Shown: positions 34,401 to 45,825, numbered from the stretch's first letter. The stretch: 64,000 nt of DNA from Axinella damicornis (GCA_963931865.1 OZ007508.1:17934762-17998761), one strand, 5' to 3'. Notes: a model not told the origin generated them from the sequence alone. Translations and numbers: made by a program.

Positions 34401-35786
34401 AAGTATGTGACGATTATCTATGCCTTAATCCTTGTCCTGAGTGTGATAGCTTTCATAAAATACTGCAGCCACAGATGCTTGAGACCTTGTCTTGTCAAGT
34501 ATGTTGGAATCCAAAGCCTCAAAGTTAAGGTGGACAGTGGCCTTTCTGCCTTCATCATTATTTGCTATGCACAGTGTGTCAAGATATCTCTTACTCTGCT
34601 ACTCCCGGAAACTCTGAAGGGAAGGGGAGGCGTACTGTATCATCCAAATAGGGTCTGGTTCAACGGAGAAATTAAGAGCTTTAGTGCTGAACATTTGCCG
34701 TATGCTCTTCCTGCGTTACTCTTCCTGATAACAATTGGCATTATCTTCCCAGCTGTACTCTTGACATACCGTCTGATCAACAAAGCTATAGATTACTTTA
34801 AAATCGGGGAGTTAAAGCTGATCATGTCCATCACAAGTAATCTCTCACCTCTTGTATACTCTTTTCAAGGATCGTTCAAAAGTGAGTGGTGTTTCTTTGC
34901 AGGACTATATTTAGTTTACCGATGGATTGGCTTAGTAGCTTATGCTGCTCTTCAAGATTTTATTGCATTTTATGCAGCAGTAGAGTTTCTGCTTATCACC
35001 ATACTTACATTGCATGCTGTGGTGAGGCCTTATGAACAAAACTGGCACAATATTGTAGATGTTCTCTTGCTGGCAGACTTGGCACTCATAAATGGATTGA
35101 GCATGTACAATTATTACTACTACACTCAAGCTAACGTTCCAACTGATTATAGCCGCGTAGATGCAACTGCCTCAATCCAAATAATTCTTATCTTTTTGCC
35201 ACTGCTGTGCTATGTAGTAGGCTACTCAGCTTACCGAGTCTGGAAAAAGGGGGGGGAGAAAAAACTCTGTTTCCCAAAAGAAGATGAAGCTGTTATTAGT
35301 CGTCCACGTGTGTTCTCAACCTCTTCAGTCATAGATTTACAGGATCTTCGAAATCAAGATGACGATCCATTTTCGGATGAGCCACTTCCTCACATCTCAA
35401 ATGAACCACCTACCATCAGTCCTGCACCTACTGTTGGGAGGACTGATGATGACCATCATTGTCTTCCCCCACTTAACAGTCCCCCTCCTTGCAAAACCTC
35501 CGATGATTTAACCACTGGTCCTCTTCCTCAGCCTGCCAGTGAACCCCCTCAACCCTCAGATTCTGATCACGAGCTACCTTCCAGCAACCCTATCTCTGAC
35601 ACCACTACTGTTGTGATCTATAGTAATGAACCTCCCCCTGAAACACCAACTAAAGGTCCCCCTCCTCCTGTAACCCCTCTAGACATATCCACTAACTGTC
35701 TTCCTCTTGAAACGTCTGCAGCACCAACTGATAATAGATCTCCTTCCCATGAGACCATTGACAACAATCCGTCTCCCCCTGAATAG
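31485..35786 (+). CDS. Intronless beta-helix / Cys-rich / multi-pass membrane protein, 1433 aa
   Basis: One uninterrupted frame. A second ATG (residue 10, AACATGC context) is an alternative start. Seen: a hydrophobic signal (TLLLVVVAAIAI, ~22-33). Residues ~40-650 are a repetitive ectodomain with recurring F/C..N.A..GGG steps and many N-x-S/T sites (CNFTKNSAHLGGGLS, ENCAELGGGS, NNRASNRGGAIYSS), the pattern of right-handed parallel beta-helix (polymorphic outer-membrane-protein-like) repeats. A Cys-rich module at ~750-875 follows (CPPAFSQ, CVCDADSF, GILCGKCAPGYTTHY), then several hydrophobic helices over ~875-1250. The tail at ~1255-1433 is cytosolic, rich in Pro, Ser and Asp. The order matches an uncharacterised family I associate with sponges and unicellular relatives of animals. 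Role unknown; an adhesion or recognition receptor is inference. The lack of introns between intron-rich genes suggests retroposition or an intronless family. Confidence 0.93.
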   Translation: MRLVRALSNMPGKSDLPASTSKTLLLVVVAAIAINASNVPEQAEGEYPFIYYLRSTENGAENVDGSVCSRETPCSSFEHIANMTTAENVTGSVEIIILSTDLYLSDLVVFSGFAGVRITGAPTDVTCTIKDFASTNSSQGGLALIAVRNVTLEDLDFIHCGSIRNYSIGSDWRPILRSALHIVKCVNVNVNNTRIFSSTGAGITITDTQCGAVKLLNSQFIGNRIPDEEIDQYKSCGGVCIYAWQYCGKPSEFIFHNCLFLNNRAANTDVFSFVTSLSKTFRGRGRGGGLGVQLFGLSAFNTINISMCNFTKNSAHLGGGLSITMRWKAHNNLVVVENTTIEKNSCHPRAGSGGGAHLGYSYESGSVQVNVSMDRSSPARDNHFLVQGVFFRENCAELGGGSTFFSSRSQQTDINNTITFSNCTWAKNTAHIGAAVDVSPHTDERFERGFLPIPVFADCYFIENNIRAMFAMELQTTASSGVLSSSLFDITFNTSVYFEGNSGSALVMVNGVADFSACNATFVNNTGVQGAAIALIGVSSMLVGPGHSYEFINNRASNRGGAIYSSMIDSHDFAVSRSCFILYSDELGTFTHPTDWEATFRFQNNVANSYGQSIFATSLIPCQPRDGDTGDLPTVFQWPGVFEYERNTSDTIATEGGIFNVSGDLPFMIIPGEEHLLQVAVIDDLNQTVNTSFIASIMEEDREKILIDDAFSCVAGNVIQLQGEEGQNGTLLLQTVTSRQTSIAIEIVLAACPPAFSQSEINECVCDADSFVGLGLCDQSLQVQIRPGFWAGYTVTEADTSEFATAACPLGFCNKNNGGLQEDITLPRNLSLLDETICGPKRTGILCGKCAPGYTTHYHSPDYQCKKANLCNVGWLFYILSELFPTTLLFLVIITLNISFTSGAVNSLILFIQLLDTLFVNASGKIEFSTGIDVLTAGYRLMYGIFNLDFFNIDPLSYCIFGNATVLDVLAFKYVTIIYALILVLSVIAFIKYCSHRCLRPCLVKYVGIQSLKVKVDSGLSAFIIICYAQCVKISLTLLLPETLKGRGGVLYHPNRVWFNGEIKSFSAEHLPYALPALLFLITIGIIFPAVLLTYRLINKAIDYFKIGELKLIMSITSNLSPLVYSFQGSFKSEWCFFAGLYLVYRWIGLVAYAALQDFIAFYAAVEFLLITILTLHAVVRPYEQNWHNIVDVLLLADLALINGLSMYNYYYYTQANVPTDYSRVDATASIQIILIFLPLLCYVVGYSAYRVWKKGGEKKLCFPKEDEAVISRPRVFSTSSVIDLQDLRNQDDDPFSDEPLPHISNEPPTISPAPTVGRTDDDHHCLPPLNSPPPCKTSDDLTTGPLPQPASEPPQPSDSDHELPSSNPISDTTTVVIYSNEPPPETPTKGPPPPVTPLDISTNCLPLETSAAPTDNRSPSHETIDNNPSPPE

Positions 35787-37099
35787 TCTGACCCTAACAT
35801 TTCTTCACTGACCTTCGCCTACATGCATTCATTGCATTGCACATGTAGCAGTTGCATTGTTAAACATGGTATAATCACTTACAATGTTGTTGTTAGTTTT
35901 CTCTGCATAAACATAGCCTTTTTTACTATTTGACCTGCAAGCAGGTTTGTAATTTAAATTTTGTATTTTCAGTTGTTCTTATGTTCTCCCATGCATGACA
36001 TTGTGTATGTATTGATGTTGTATTGATGTTGATATTGTACATGACGTATGTATAGCTAACCACTATTATCATAGAGTTGGTAGATTATTGTAGGGATACA
36101 ACAGACACGCAATAATTATAGTAAAAAGATCTCTCCAAATCAAACGGCACACTTATAAGCCTACCATTCATCTTCGGTGTTTTCATGACCAACAAGACTC
36201 CTCGCGTTGTGAAAAACCATTGCGAAAGTACCACACCACACCAGGAACTCACAAAATGGGACAATTAATGTTTCTTTCTTCACGTTGCCTAAATCTCTAC
36301 GCACGAAACAACAGCATTTTCAACTGAGCAGTGCACGACATACCCCATCACTTTTTTTTCACAACTTCTAAGTCTCACATCAGCTGGCGGCTGCAGCTAC
36401 CCATACAGCTATGGCTTCAGTTATACTGTAAGGTTCACATGATGACAGCTGGTTCAATGACAATGTCATCATATGCTTTTGAATGGTTCGTAAAAGAATT
36501 ATAATCTATCTCTGCATGGCATAAGTTTATAAACTGCCGGTGTTAGGCTGCATGAGCCCAGGTCTGGCCAAAATCCATCATTATATTGTAATCTGAGCTG
36601 TGAAAGCTACTTGCGGGGTTTCAGATCTGTTGTCAGTGTTGTGCATGCACACATGTATACATTTTGTACAGAATGATTATTATGCAACCATGTTTGTGTA
36701 TTCACCTCAAAGTTGCAGTAGCCAGCTATAGCAAATCATTAAACGTTAAGAATGTATGGAGATGCAGGGACAGCAAAAAGTAAGAAAACAAGTGGGGATG
36801 ATGGCATAAAATAGTTCAGTATGCAACCCCATCTTACATATCTTTCCACATAATACATGTATAATGAGAAAACTATGTAGGAAGTTGTATACCGAACTGT
36901 TTTATGCCATCCTTGCTTGTTTTCTTACTTTTTGCTGTTCTGCTATCCCTACATCTCCATACGTTTTTTATACTTGTTTACCTCATTTTTGTAGCAGCAT
37001 ACCAGATATCATTCACTCTGCACACAGTACACAATTTTGAGTTCAAAGTTCAAAGTTGCTCTAGGCATGTGCACATATGAAGAAAATGGCATGGGGGGG
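35787..37099. other. 3' flank and repeats
   Basis: Bases 36,150-36,410 are the inverted partner of 3740-4025. Bases 36,753-36,962 form a foldback: GTATGGAGATG plus AGCAAAAAGTAAGAAAACAA pairs with TTGTTTTCTTACTTTTTGCT plus CATCTCCATAC. No gene; no definite poly(A) signal picked out. Confidence 0.6.
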
Positions 37100-37545
37100 G
37101 GGGGGGGGGGGGGGGGGGGACTGCTGATTCCCATGCAGTCACACTCATTCATACTCATGGAGGGGTGGGGGTCTACTAGACTCTGCCTTTTTGCTTTTGG
37201 AAATCAAGGGCAGAGGGAATTAAGCTACTAGCCTTGTTTTAGCTTTTTTCTTCTGCTCTGGTAGTACCCAAAGATGTGCTCTACTATCATGTACATTGCA
37301 CAGTCAGGTATCTGACATGCTGAAGTGGCACGTACTGTGGACCACACAGGAAATAATAACTCTACTACTCAAATGGTGGATTGCTACACTTTTACTTCAA
37401 ATTTTAGTTCCGCCACTGTAGTACATAGCTACACATCAAACCAAGCAACAAAAAAACCTTCCAATTCGAGTCCAACACACAAATCATTCCAAAAACCATC
37501 CTTAGTAAATTCAGGCTACAGTCCTTAGTAACTTATGTCAGGCTA
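37100..37545. repeat. Dynein 3'-flank block, second copy
   Basis: A poly-G run then GACTGCTGATTCCCATGCAG to CAGTCCTTAGTAACTTATGT is shared with 22,276-22,690 and 49,290-49,735, each time just beyond the dynein stop codon. Here the join to dynein is broken by the CACTA element. Confidence 0.88.
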
Positions 37546-37929
37546 CACTATGGGAGGCTTTTCTTCTGAATTGCATCCAAAAACACACTGAATACCATTG
37601 AGTGCCATGAGAAACTTCTGAAAAAATTGCAGTTTTTGGCAGATGTGCTAGCATAGTACATCTGAAATTACGTGAATAACTGAAAACCATCTGAACTTTG
37701 CAGTCATTTTTTTTCAGGTTCATCTGAAAAATATAAGACTGTTTCTGAAAATTGTCTGAATAACATCTTCTGAAAATGCTCTGTATATCGGAGACTACAT
37801 CTGAAAACCATCCAAGTGATTTTTAACACTCGTCAGTATCTGACTACGTTCTGAAATGCTGGCACTGAATATGTTCTGAATTGATACTGTATCTGAAATA
37901 GTTCTGAAACTTAAACATCTGAATACCAT

Positions 37930-38520
37930 CTAAACAAGTGTGATTCTGAAATAGTTCTGAAACTCAAACATCTGAATACCATCTAAACAAGTTGTAGGGC
38001 TCATCGTTATCTGAATTTATTCTGAACGGATGTTGTGCATCTGAAATAGCTCTGAAACTCAAACATCTGAATACCATCTAAACAAGTGTGCATCTGAAAT
38101 GGTTCTGAAACTCAAACATCTGAATACCATCTAAACAAGTTGTAGGGCTCATTATTATCTGAATGTATTCTGAACGGATGTTGTGCATCTGAAATAGCTC
38201 TGAAACTCAAACATCTGAATACCATCTAAACAAGTGTGCATCTGAAATGGTTCTGAAACTCAAACATCTGAATACCATCTAAACAAGTTGTAGGGCTCAT
38301 TATTATCTGAATGTATTCTGAACGGATGTTGTGCATCTGAAATAGCTCTGAAACTCAAACATCTGAATACCATCTAAACAAGTGTGCATCTGAAATGGTT
38401 CTGAAACTCAAACATCTGAATACCATCTAAACAAGTTGTAGGGCTCATTATTATCTGAATGTATTCTGAATGGATGGTGTGCAACTGAAATAGTTCTGAC
38501 TCAAGAACATCTGAATACCA
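37930..38520. repeat. 146-bp tandem repeat in the left CACTA subterminal region
   Basis: About four units, each holding two copies of CTCAAACATCTGAATACCAT, with GAACGGATGTTGTGCATCTG recurring near 38,024, 38,171 and 38,318. The first and last units are diverged. Confidence 0.9.
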
Positions 38521-38896
38521 TCTAACCTTTAAGTTCAATATCTGACTTTATTCGGAATGGGTAGACTATCTGAAATTGATCTGAAGTTGTTCTGATTTCT
38601 GTGAATTGCTTGTTAACCCACTAGCCTCAGTATTACTTTTGAATGTTGCTGAGTCATCGCACCTTGGCTCCCTGTTTGTATCTCCAGACTACCTAGTTTT
38701 TCGAGCGAATGACGGTAGGTATAGCAAGATCAGTTGCTATAGTTTGTACAGAAGCGGCGAGAAGTGGACCAAACCAGACTGAGAAAGACTGAGTTACTCA
38801 TCGTGGCACAAAGAACGGCATGAACGGTAAGCGCTTTTGTGTGGCTAGCTAATTATTAAGTACAGCAGGCCATGAGCGCTGCTAGGGTTGGGAGTG

Positions 38897-39060
38897 ACTT
38901 GTGGCCAAGTGACTAAAGCATTTGACTGTGGACCATAAGTCCCTGGTTCGAATCCCACCTGTTGCTCCACTATAATTTGCTCCCCTAGCTTGGGAGACCA
39001 GCTAGCCTTAGGCTGAAAGGGCTTGGAGATAAAAATTAAAACACCTTACCTAGGGTATCA
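38897..39060 (+). mobile_element. tRNA-derived SINE
   Basis: Box A-like TGGCCAAGTGAC and a perfect box B GGTTCGAATCC (38,945-38,955) with tRNA spacing, followed by a non-tRNA body. The acceptor arms GGAGTGA/TTGCTCC can pair, but the anticodon and T arms are poor. It lies inside the CACTA element. Confidence 0.65.
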
Positions 39061-41679
39061 CAGATGTACAAGTATAGGCTTTAGCTACCAGCATGTACCT
39101 GCTTCAATGTTTAATAGAATAGCAAGGAACTCGCGTTCTTTTTGTTTGTCCATGCTATAGGCACTATGACATGACAAAATTCATAATTTCAGGTGGGTAC
39201 GAAAGGTGACATGGGCAGCAAGTGAGGTTTATCTGCTCCTCTTCATGGGAAGTGGTCCTCACAGATCCACTAGATCATCCTTTGGAAGACCTTCAATTTG
39301 CCGGAAGTTGTTCCCCAGGTGTGGAGTCAAACGGGAAGGCAAAGTCTCTTTATGCCGCTTGAGGTAAGTAGCATGCATGCAAATGTTTAACATGCAGTAC
39401 TAACTAAATGGCCATGGACTGCTTATTGGGGCGAGCCATGTTTGGACAGAGACCACTCATGTAGGACCTACCTATTGCTGGACATGCAACAAACATTTGG
39501 CTGGTGTCTCGCCCATAATAGACCCATTGCAGCTGACGTCATCACTTTGAGAATATACGGATGGGTAGCATTTTTGGAGATAGTAGCTTCTACGGTGATC
39601 TCGGCAAACGCAATCATGCACCAACAAAAACGCAATCATGCACCAACAATATTTCTAGTTGTAAAATGGGATTGCTGTGTAGGCAAATAGAGCTGTATAG
39701 ACGCTTACCAGTGATGCAAGGCACGATTTGACTGATACTGCATATGAAGCCAGTGTATGACGGTACACCAAGATGGCGGCTTCTGGATAGTACACAGAAA
39801 TGCCTCAGAAAACGTGACGTAACTGCAACGGGTCTATATCACTCACTACTGGCAGGGGCGCCGGAGCCGGTCCCGCAGGTCCCGCGGCCGCCGGACCAAT
39901 GCTTGACCAAGTGCTTATTTAAAATTCATAGTACAGTAGTCGCGCGATCTCAGAACCACAAACCGAACTCTTAATTTTCTGGCCTGAATAAGCAATGGCC
40001 TTTACACGTTCATAATAATTATTGTGAGGCATCATACTCTGCGAGCGCAGACTACACAGCAACAATTCTCCCATCTACGAATCCCAGCTACCCCGTAATA
40101 CGTGCGCGACTGTTCATGAATAATTAATGTTACGTAAAAAAATTCGCGCGCGCTCCGCGCGCAAACCATCGCCACACCAACACTAAATTGCTTCCGACGC
40201 CCCTGACTGGTATGGCTCATGGGCTGTTGTAAGCTACCTTAAGGTCACTATTATTATTTTGTAGGAATTACTTTTAGTGAATTGAGAAAAATCGCTAATT
40301 TTGAACCCGCCAAAAAATATTGTTTGCAGCATGTGATGTCACATACATGAAGTGCATTAATTGGAGCGAGCCATAAGCTGATGCAAGCCGGGAGCTCAGC
40401 GCTGCAGCAGCATGGCAGTTGAAACAAATCGATGCAATCACGCGAGGAGCAGCAGCTGAAGCGGACGCAATCGGGGAGCAGCAGCGCTGCACAGGGAGCT
40501 ATCCGGCACCGGATTACTTCTGAGAATCGGTATTATACTAATACAACCGTTGCTATCTGTTAAAGACATGAATATATACTCACCAATCTGCTACATCCCA
40601 ATAATAATAATAGCTAGTGACATTAAGGGAGATTGTAGTGACATTAAGGTATGCAAACCGGCGTTTGATAAAACAAGGACTGAACTGGGACTGGATGAAT
40701 TTTTTTTCTTTCAATAGCAATAACTGGCTGTATACTGTGTTACAGAAGCAGGCTGTTTATTGTCATCACTAACTTCCAGCTATCAGTCATTGTCATGTGC
40801 TCTTTTAAGCCAGTCTGGAGCACCGGCAGGAAGTGTATGTAAGTGTTAGGGTGCATAGAGCTGGAACATCAGTATATACTTATGCAAGACTGGCACGTCA
40901 TTATTACAATAGACGGCACCCATTTTATATAATGTTACCATCTTTGCTCGAGCACCCTCTTCTACTTTTGTTACCAGTATAGCTCTTAGGAATGGCCAAC
41001 AAAGATACTGACCACACAGTTGTGATCGCTGTTGTTCACTGATCCTTATGTGCCGACGCTCGTCACCTTGCTGGCAAAGTTGTGAGTACTGTAAAATCAT
41101 TTTCTCTTCCCTTCGGTCGCCATTGCTATCTTCAACTCAACTGAGCATGGTCGTCATGTGACATGTGCATTAACTGGAATGAACAGTAAGCTATTAGCTT
41201 TGCGCTACCTGCGAGTCCACTGGTGCAGTTTTCACTCGATAGTGAGTAAATAGCTAGCCCAATTCTCTAACGCAGTTAATACTGTGGGGAAAAGTTACAC
41301 AAGTTTCAGTCCAGTCCCAGTCCAGTCCTTGTTTTATCAACTGCCATGCAAACCTGGGAGCTGTCCAGCTTTGGCAGACACCAAGTCCTGTTGGATCTAC
41401 AAAACAATTGATCAACACTACTACGTTGTGATATTATCACACATTGTGTTTTATTATAGAAAGATGACATCTTCATGGAAGGTCGATCTCAAATGTATAA
41501 AGGATACGTCATGGGAGTGGTGCGCATGATACAGACACTGTGTTACAGGGGAGACAGGTGCCAAGGAGAAATGAACAATAGAACAGAACAGAGTTGCTTT
41601 TGTGTTAATTACGTTACTGTTGTGTACTCCTATTTGTGATTCATAATACGTGCATATACATCAACAACTTTCAACAACT
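39061..41679. other. CACTA interior without recognised genes
   Basis: Short unrelated frames only. ~40,430-40,515 and ~40,950-41,180 are dispersed repeats with relatives at ~1060 and ~28,290. A small duplicated CGCAATCATGCACCAACAA occurs twice at ~39,608-39,650. Confidence 0.55.
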
Positions 41680-43981
41680 TCAGATCGTCCAATTCAGAAA
41701 CTTCCAAGGATTATCAGAACGTTACCAGAACAAATGCAGATACTCGCTTTGCTGAATGTTCAGAATATTATCAGATTCAATTCAGAACAAATTTGGAATG
41801 TTATCAGAACAAATTCAGATACTCAAATAATGAGCTTGGCCGAATGTTCAGAATATTATCAGATCTGAATCAGAACACATTCAGATTGTTATCAGAACAC
41901 ATTCAGATACTTTGACAATGAGCCTGGATTACTGTTCAGAATATTATCAGATCCGATTCAGAACAAATTCAGATGGTTATCACAACAAATTCAGATACTC
42001 AAGCCGTGAGCTAGGCTAAATGTTCAGAATATTATCAGAATGTTTTCAGAAGACTATCAGAATACATTCAGATGCTCCAATGATAAATTTGCTCTGAATG
42101 TTCAGAAGATTCTCATGCTATATTCAGATAAAGTTTAAGGTGGTATTTATACTATTTTCAGATATTAAATCAGAACGTATTTGGATTGTTTTCAGAGGAA
42201 AATCATATGGAATTCAGAATGTTGGCCAATCTTTGTCAGAACGTTTTCAGATCCGATTCATATTATATCCAGAAGGTTATCAGACTAGATTCAGATACTC
42301 AAGCAATGAGCCTGGCAGAATATTCAGAATGTTATCAGATCATATTCAGAGCTAATTCAGAAGGATGTCAGAACAAATTCAGATACCGGAGCCATGAGCT
42401 TGGCTATAAATGTTCAGAATATTATCAGAATGTTTTCAGAAGACTATCAGAATATATTTACATGCTCCAACGATAAATTTAGCATCTGAAAATAGTCTAA
42501 AAACCTTCTTAAATGTTCTGAATATAGTATGAGTATCTTCTGAAAATTCATACTAACTCAGAACATATTTGGATTGTTTTGAGAGGAAAGTCAGATGAAA
42601 TTCAGGGGGGTCAGGCCAGTCTTTGTCAGAACTATTTCAGATGCCTATATTCCCATAGTGCTACAGATTAGAGTGGAGAGGAGAGGAGTGCCACACCCCT
42701 CTCATAGTAGTGGTGATCACCTGCCTCCGTCATCCCCTCTGCCTTGAAGTCCAGCGTGAAGAGAAGCTCAGCCCTCGTGTTATTGAGGTACACTGGCAGT
42801 GCTACCTGGGGAAGAAAGGATACCACGACTTAGAGCAGGCATCTTACTCAAATGGATGTTGGCACCGAGCTATCGGCACAGATTACCCAACACCACGTAC
42901 TACCAAACAGCACAAGTCATGTTGAATGCTGCATGCAGAACCTGGAGCCTTTCTTGGGCCGCCACTGTAGCACGTTCATAACATTATAGACTACACCCCG
43001 ACAGTCTGACCGACTTACCTTCCCCTGTGCCATTGTCTGCATCTTGGTGGGGTCCACCCTCACCCACTGGAGGGCAGTGAGGGGGAGGTCTGTCAGGATG
43101 GTGGCCGTCAGGGAGAGCACATTCCTCAGACCAGTGACACCGAAGCTAGAATCATTCAGCTGGCCCTTGAAGGCCTTGATGTCAACATGAACCTGGATAA
43201 TGAAAGCAGAGTGCAGAAGTAGATTGTAAATTCAATCCGTAAACCAGTACACGTTTAGGTGGGCAGGCCTACACAGGATCAGTTAGTTAAAATGAGAGGT
43301 CTGGGAAAGGCTGTAAGAATGAGGCACCGTTTGAGAATGGGAAAATTCAACGAGACCGAAGGCTATGAATGCTATTCCATATAGTGGTGTGGGAATGTGA
43401 ACAAGAGGTCCAGGAAAGGCTGTGAGAATGGTGCAAGGTCCGGGAATGGGACTGAAGGCTATGGGAATGAGATGAGGTATGGGAGTGGGACAGAGATGTT
43501 TCAGGGAGGGTACTGAAAGGTCTGGGAATGGGGACAACTCACATCCAGGTAGAACTCTTCCAAGGACCAGTAGTTGGCCTGTGCCATGTACTGCCTGGTG
43601 GCCGTGATGTACGCCTCCGGTGTGAACAGTCCACCCAGCCAGATGTGAAGTGTCTACACAAAAGAATGTATACTTCAAGCAGCACTGAAATCCAACTACC
43701 TCAGGTGCCCAACACACACACTGCACACATACTGTACTTCTTCAATCCACTTTAGTACGTAAAACTGCTTCATACGCTAGCATATTGTGCTACTGACAAT
43801 GCTGCAGATTTTCATAGCCAACCTTCAGCACTTTGGATCCGTTACTGGCCACCTGCTGCGACATACTTTGCAGCTGCTTGACACGCTCGCTGAAGTTGGA
43901 TACCCACTGGATTACTGTCAGACTAGCAGGCACTGTGTAGCGACGCCAGCTACAGGGAATGATCGATGCCTGCGTGTTTTG

Positions 43982-44033
<52 letters not shown>

Positions 44034-44062
44034 ATGAGAATCGCATGTCAACACATGTACAC

Positions 44063-44447
44063 TAGTGTTGTGAACCTTGTCTTTGTACACTAACCGGTTA
44101 TTGGATGCCTCATATAGGATACTGACCGGTTAATTAACAATGTGGTATGCTATGTCAACTCATCAATAGTACACTTGTTGTACAGCTTGCAGGGTCTCTT
44201 AAGGAGGTGATTGGCATAGAGAGAGTGTCCTAATTCAATCACATCCTTGAGAGACCCCACCTATCTACTTTGCCTGTGTGAACAACCAACCTGCAAAGGT
44301 CTGTACAGAACTTCAGAATGCATGTAATGATGGCAATCATGGTTCAAAACATACAAAACAGACAATAACTGGTAGTAAGCCAATAATTGATAGGCAGTGT
44401 AAATAACTGGTCAATAACTAATTATTGGCTACAGGTTCACAACACTA
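44063..44447. mobile_element. hAT-like MITE, 385 bp, perfect 8-bp target duplication
   Basis: The ends TAGTGTTGTGAACCT and AGGTTCACAACACTA are perfect inverted repeats, flanked by ATGTACAC at 44,055-44,062 and 44,448-44,455. The main gene intron (near 51,340) lacks the insertion. Subterminal ACTAACCGGTTATTGG and CCAATAATTGAT-type words repeat. No coding content. Confidence 0.92.
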
Positions 44448-45477
44448 ATGTACACGTGTGGTATGCATATGACAAGTGCATACGCACGTGTGTGTGTGTG
44501 TGCGCGTGTATTTTGTGTATTGTGTGTGCGCGTGTATTCGCGTGTATTTTGTGTATTGTGTGTGCGCGTGTATTCACGTGTATTTTGTGTATTGTGTGGG
44601 CGTGTGTATTTTGTGTATTGTGTGTGTGTGTGTGTTCGTACAGAGCAAACCAAGCAGTGCAGAAATAATCTCTCATAGGGTGGGCCAAGAAATGGTGTAC
44701 CGACATGGGTTCATGATATATTGAGCATACAGTATAGCAACTGCTTCTGCTGGAGAGTCTCCAGCTGAAACTATGAATCATGTGTTCAGTGCACGAGGCG
44801 TCAGTAACCCAACATACAGCACCCTAGCCACCCCCTTTGTCACAACACAGCAAAAGCAGTGCTTACCTCTCTCTCGAAGAACCTGAAGAGTGGATCCTTG
44901 ATATTTTCAGCTGTTCGCCTCAGCAGGAGAGAATAGTTCAACATAACGCTAGTGCACACGGTAGATTCAATTCCACTACTACTATACTTCTGATCTAAAT
45001 CAGCTTTGATCCTTCTCAAAATAAACATGCTAACGCTAGGAACATGAACTTGACTCCTGACTGCACTGATACCCGCACATATGAAACCTCATTCATGATA
45101 TGGGTGTAGCACTGGCTTTGCCACCAACATCAACTGCTGAAGTGATTCTATTTTACTCAAAGGGCTCCCTCCCATTTTCAGTTGCTAAAACTGTACTGAA
45201 TGATTGTGGCAAGCCTCACCTCGGGGATCATGGACAGCCACTCGGTGGAAGTGGTATACAGGGTGCGCATCCACACGGGACGGCCATCGTGACGGAGGGA
45301 GGCGGGGGACTTCCGGGTAGGGGACATCAGGATGGTGGTTACCATCGAGACAAACCAATCATTGTCACCAAGGGATTGCATCTTGAGGAGCTTGCCAATC
45401 ATCAGGGACCCTGGGTGAGAGTGCATGTGTGTAAGTGCACATGTGGATGTGTTCGTGTAGTGTGTGGTGTGTGTGTG

Positions 45478-45825
45478 TAGCCTCGTTCCCAGTCCCACGC
45501 CCAGCCTTCCGTCGCTTGCAGTACGGTAAAGCGGGGAGGGCCTGGTACATTTCCTCATGTGAGTGACGTCAAGGGTAGAAAGGGGTAGAAAGACCGGAAG
45601 TTTAACGTGGGCGTAGTGGGTCTCAGAACAGCAAGAAGAGCGAAGGTACCAGGTAACACACCACACGTATCTAGCTAGCGGGGGGCGACTACGTAGTGTC
45701 TTTGTTCTGAAAATTTTGTGATTTTTCGATTATGTCATGCTCACGTGAGGAAATGTACCAGGCCCTCCCCGCTTTACCGTACTGCAAGCGACGAAAAGCT
45801 GGGCGTGGGACTAGGTACGAGGCTA
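45478..45825. mobile_element. TAGCC-family MITE, 348 bp, with ~85-bp arms
   Basis: The left arm TAGCCTCGTTCCCAGTCCCA continues to TTGCAGTACGGTAAAGCGGG and GTACATTTCCTCATGTGAG; the right arm is its near-perfect reverse complement, ending GGTACGAGGCTA. Flanked by GTGTGTGTG on both sides in a TG tract. The main gene intron at ~52,617 has the TG tract without the element. Confidence 0.9.

Larger units (their letters stand above)
37546..42660. mobile_element. CACTA (EnSpm)-type DNA transposon, 5.1 kb, apparently non-autonomous
   Basis: The termini CACTATGGGA and TCCCATAGTG are inverted repeats and begin with the CACTA signature. The copies at 22,680-22,695 and 49,725-49,740 read through where this element sits (GGCTACAGTTTAGAG), and here both sides carry CTA, giving a 3-bp target duplication. 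Both features are diagnostic for CACTA elements. The ends hold ~1 kb subterminal arrays of TTCTGAA/ATCTGAA on the left (37,555-38,600) and the complementary TTCAGA/ATCAGA on the right (41,680-42,640). The interior has a SINE and unassigned DNA; I find no transposase. Confidence 0.9.

Noticed and set aside
38897..38972. Possible functional tRNA gene
   Set aside because: Box A and box B and an acceptor-like pairing exist, but the anticodon and T stems are poor and the sequence runs on into a SINE body.
43283..43726. 147-codon minus-strand frame overlapping a dynein exon
   Set aside because: It reads the exon in the wrong frame; the correct frame gives [15 protein letters not shown].
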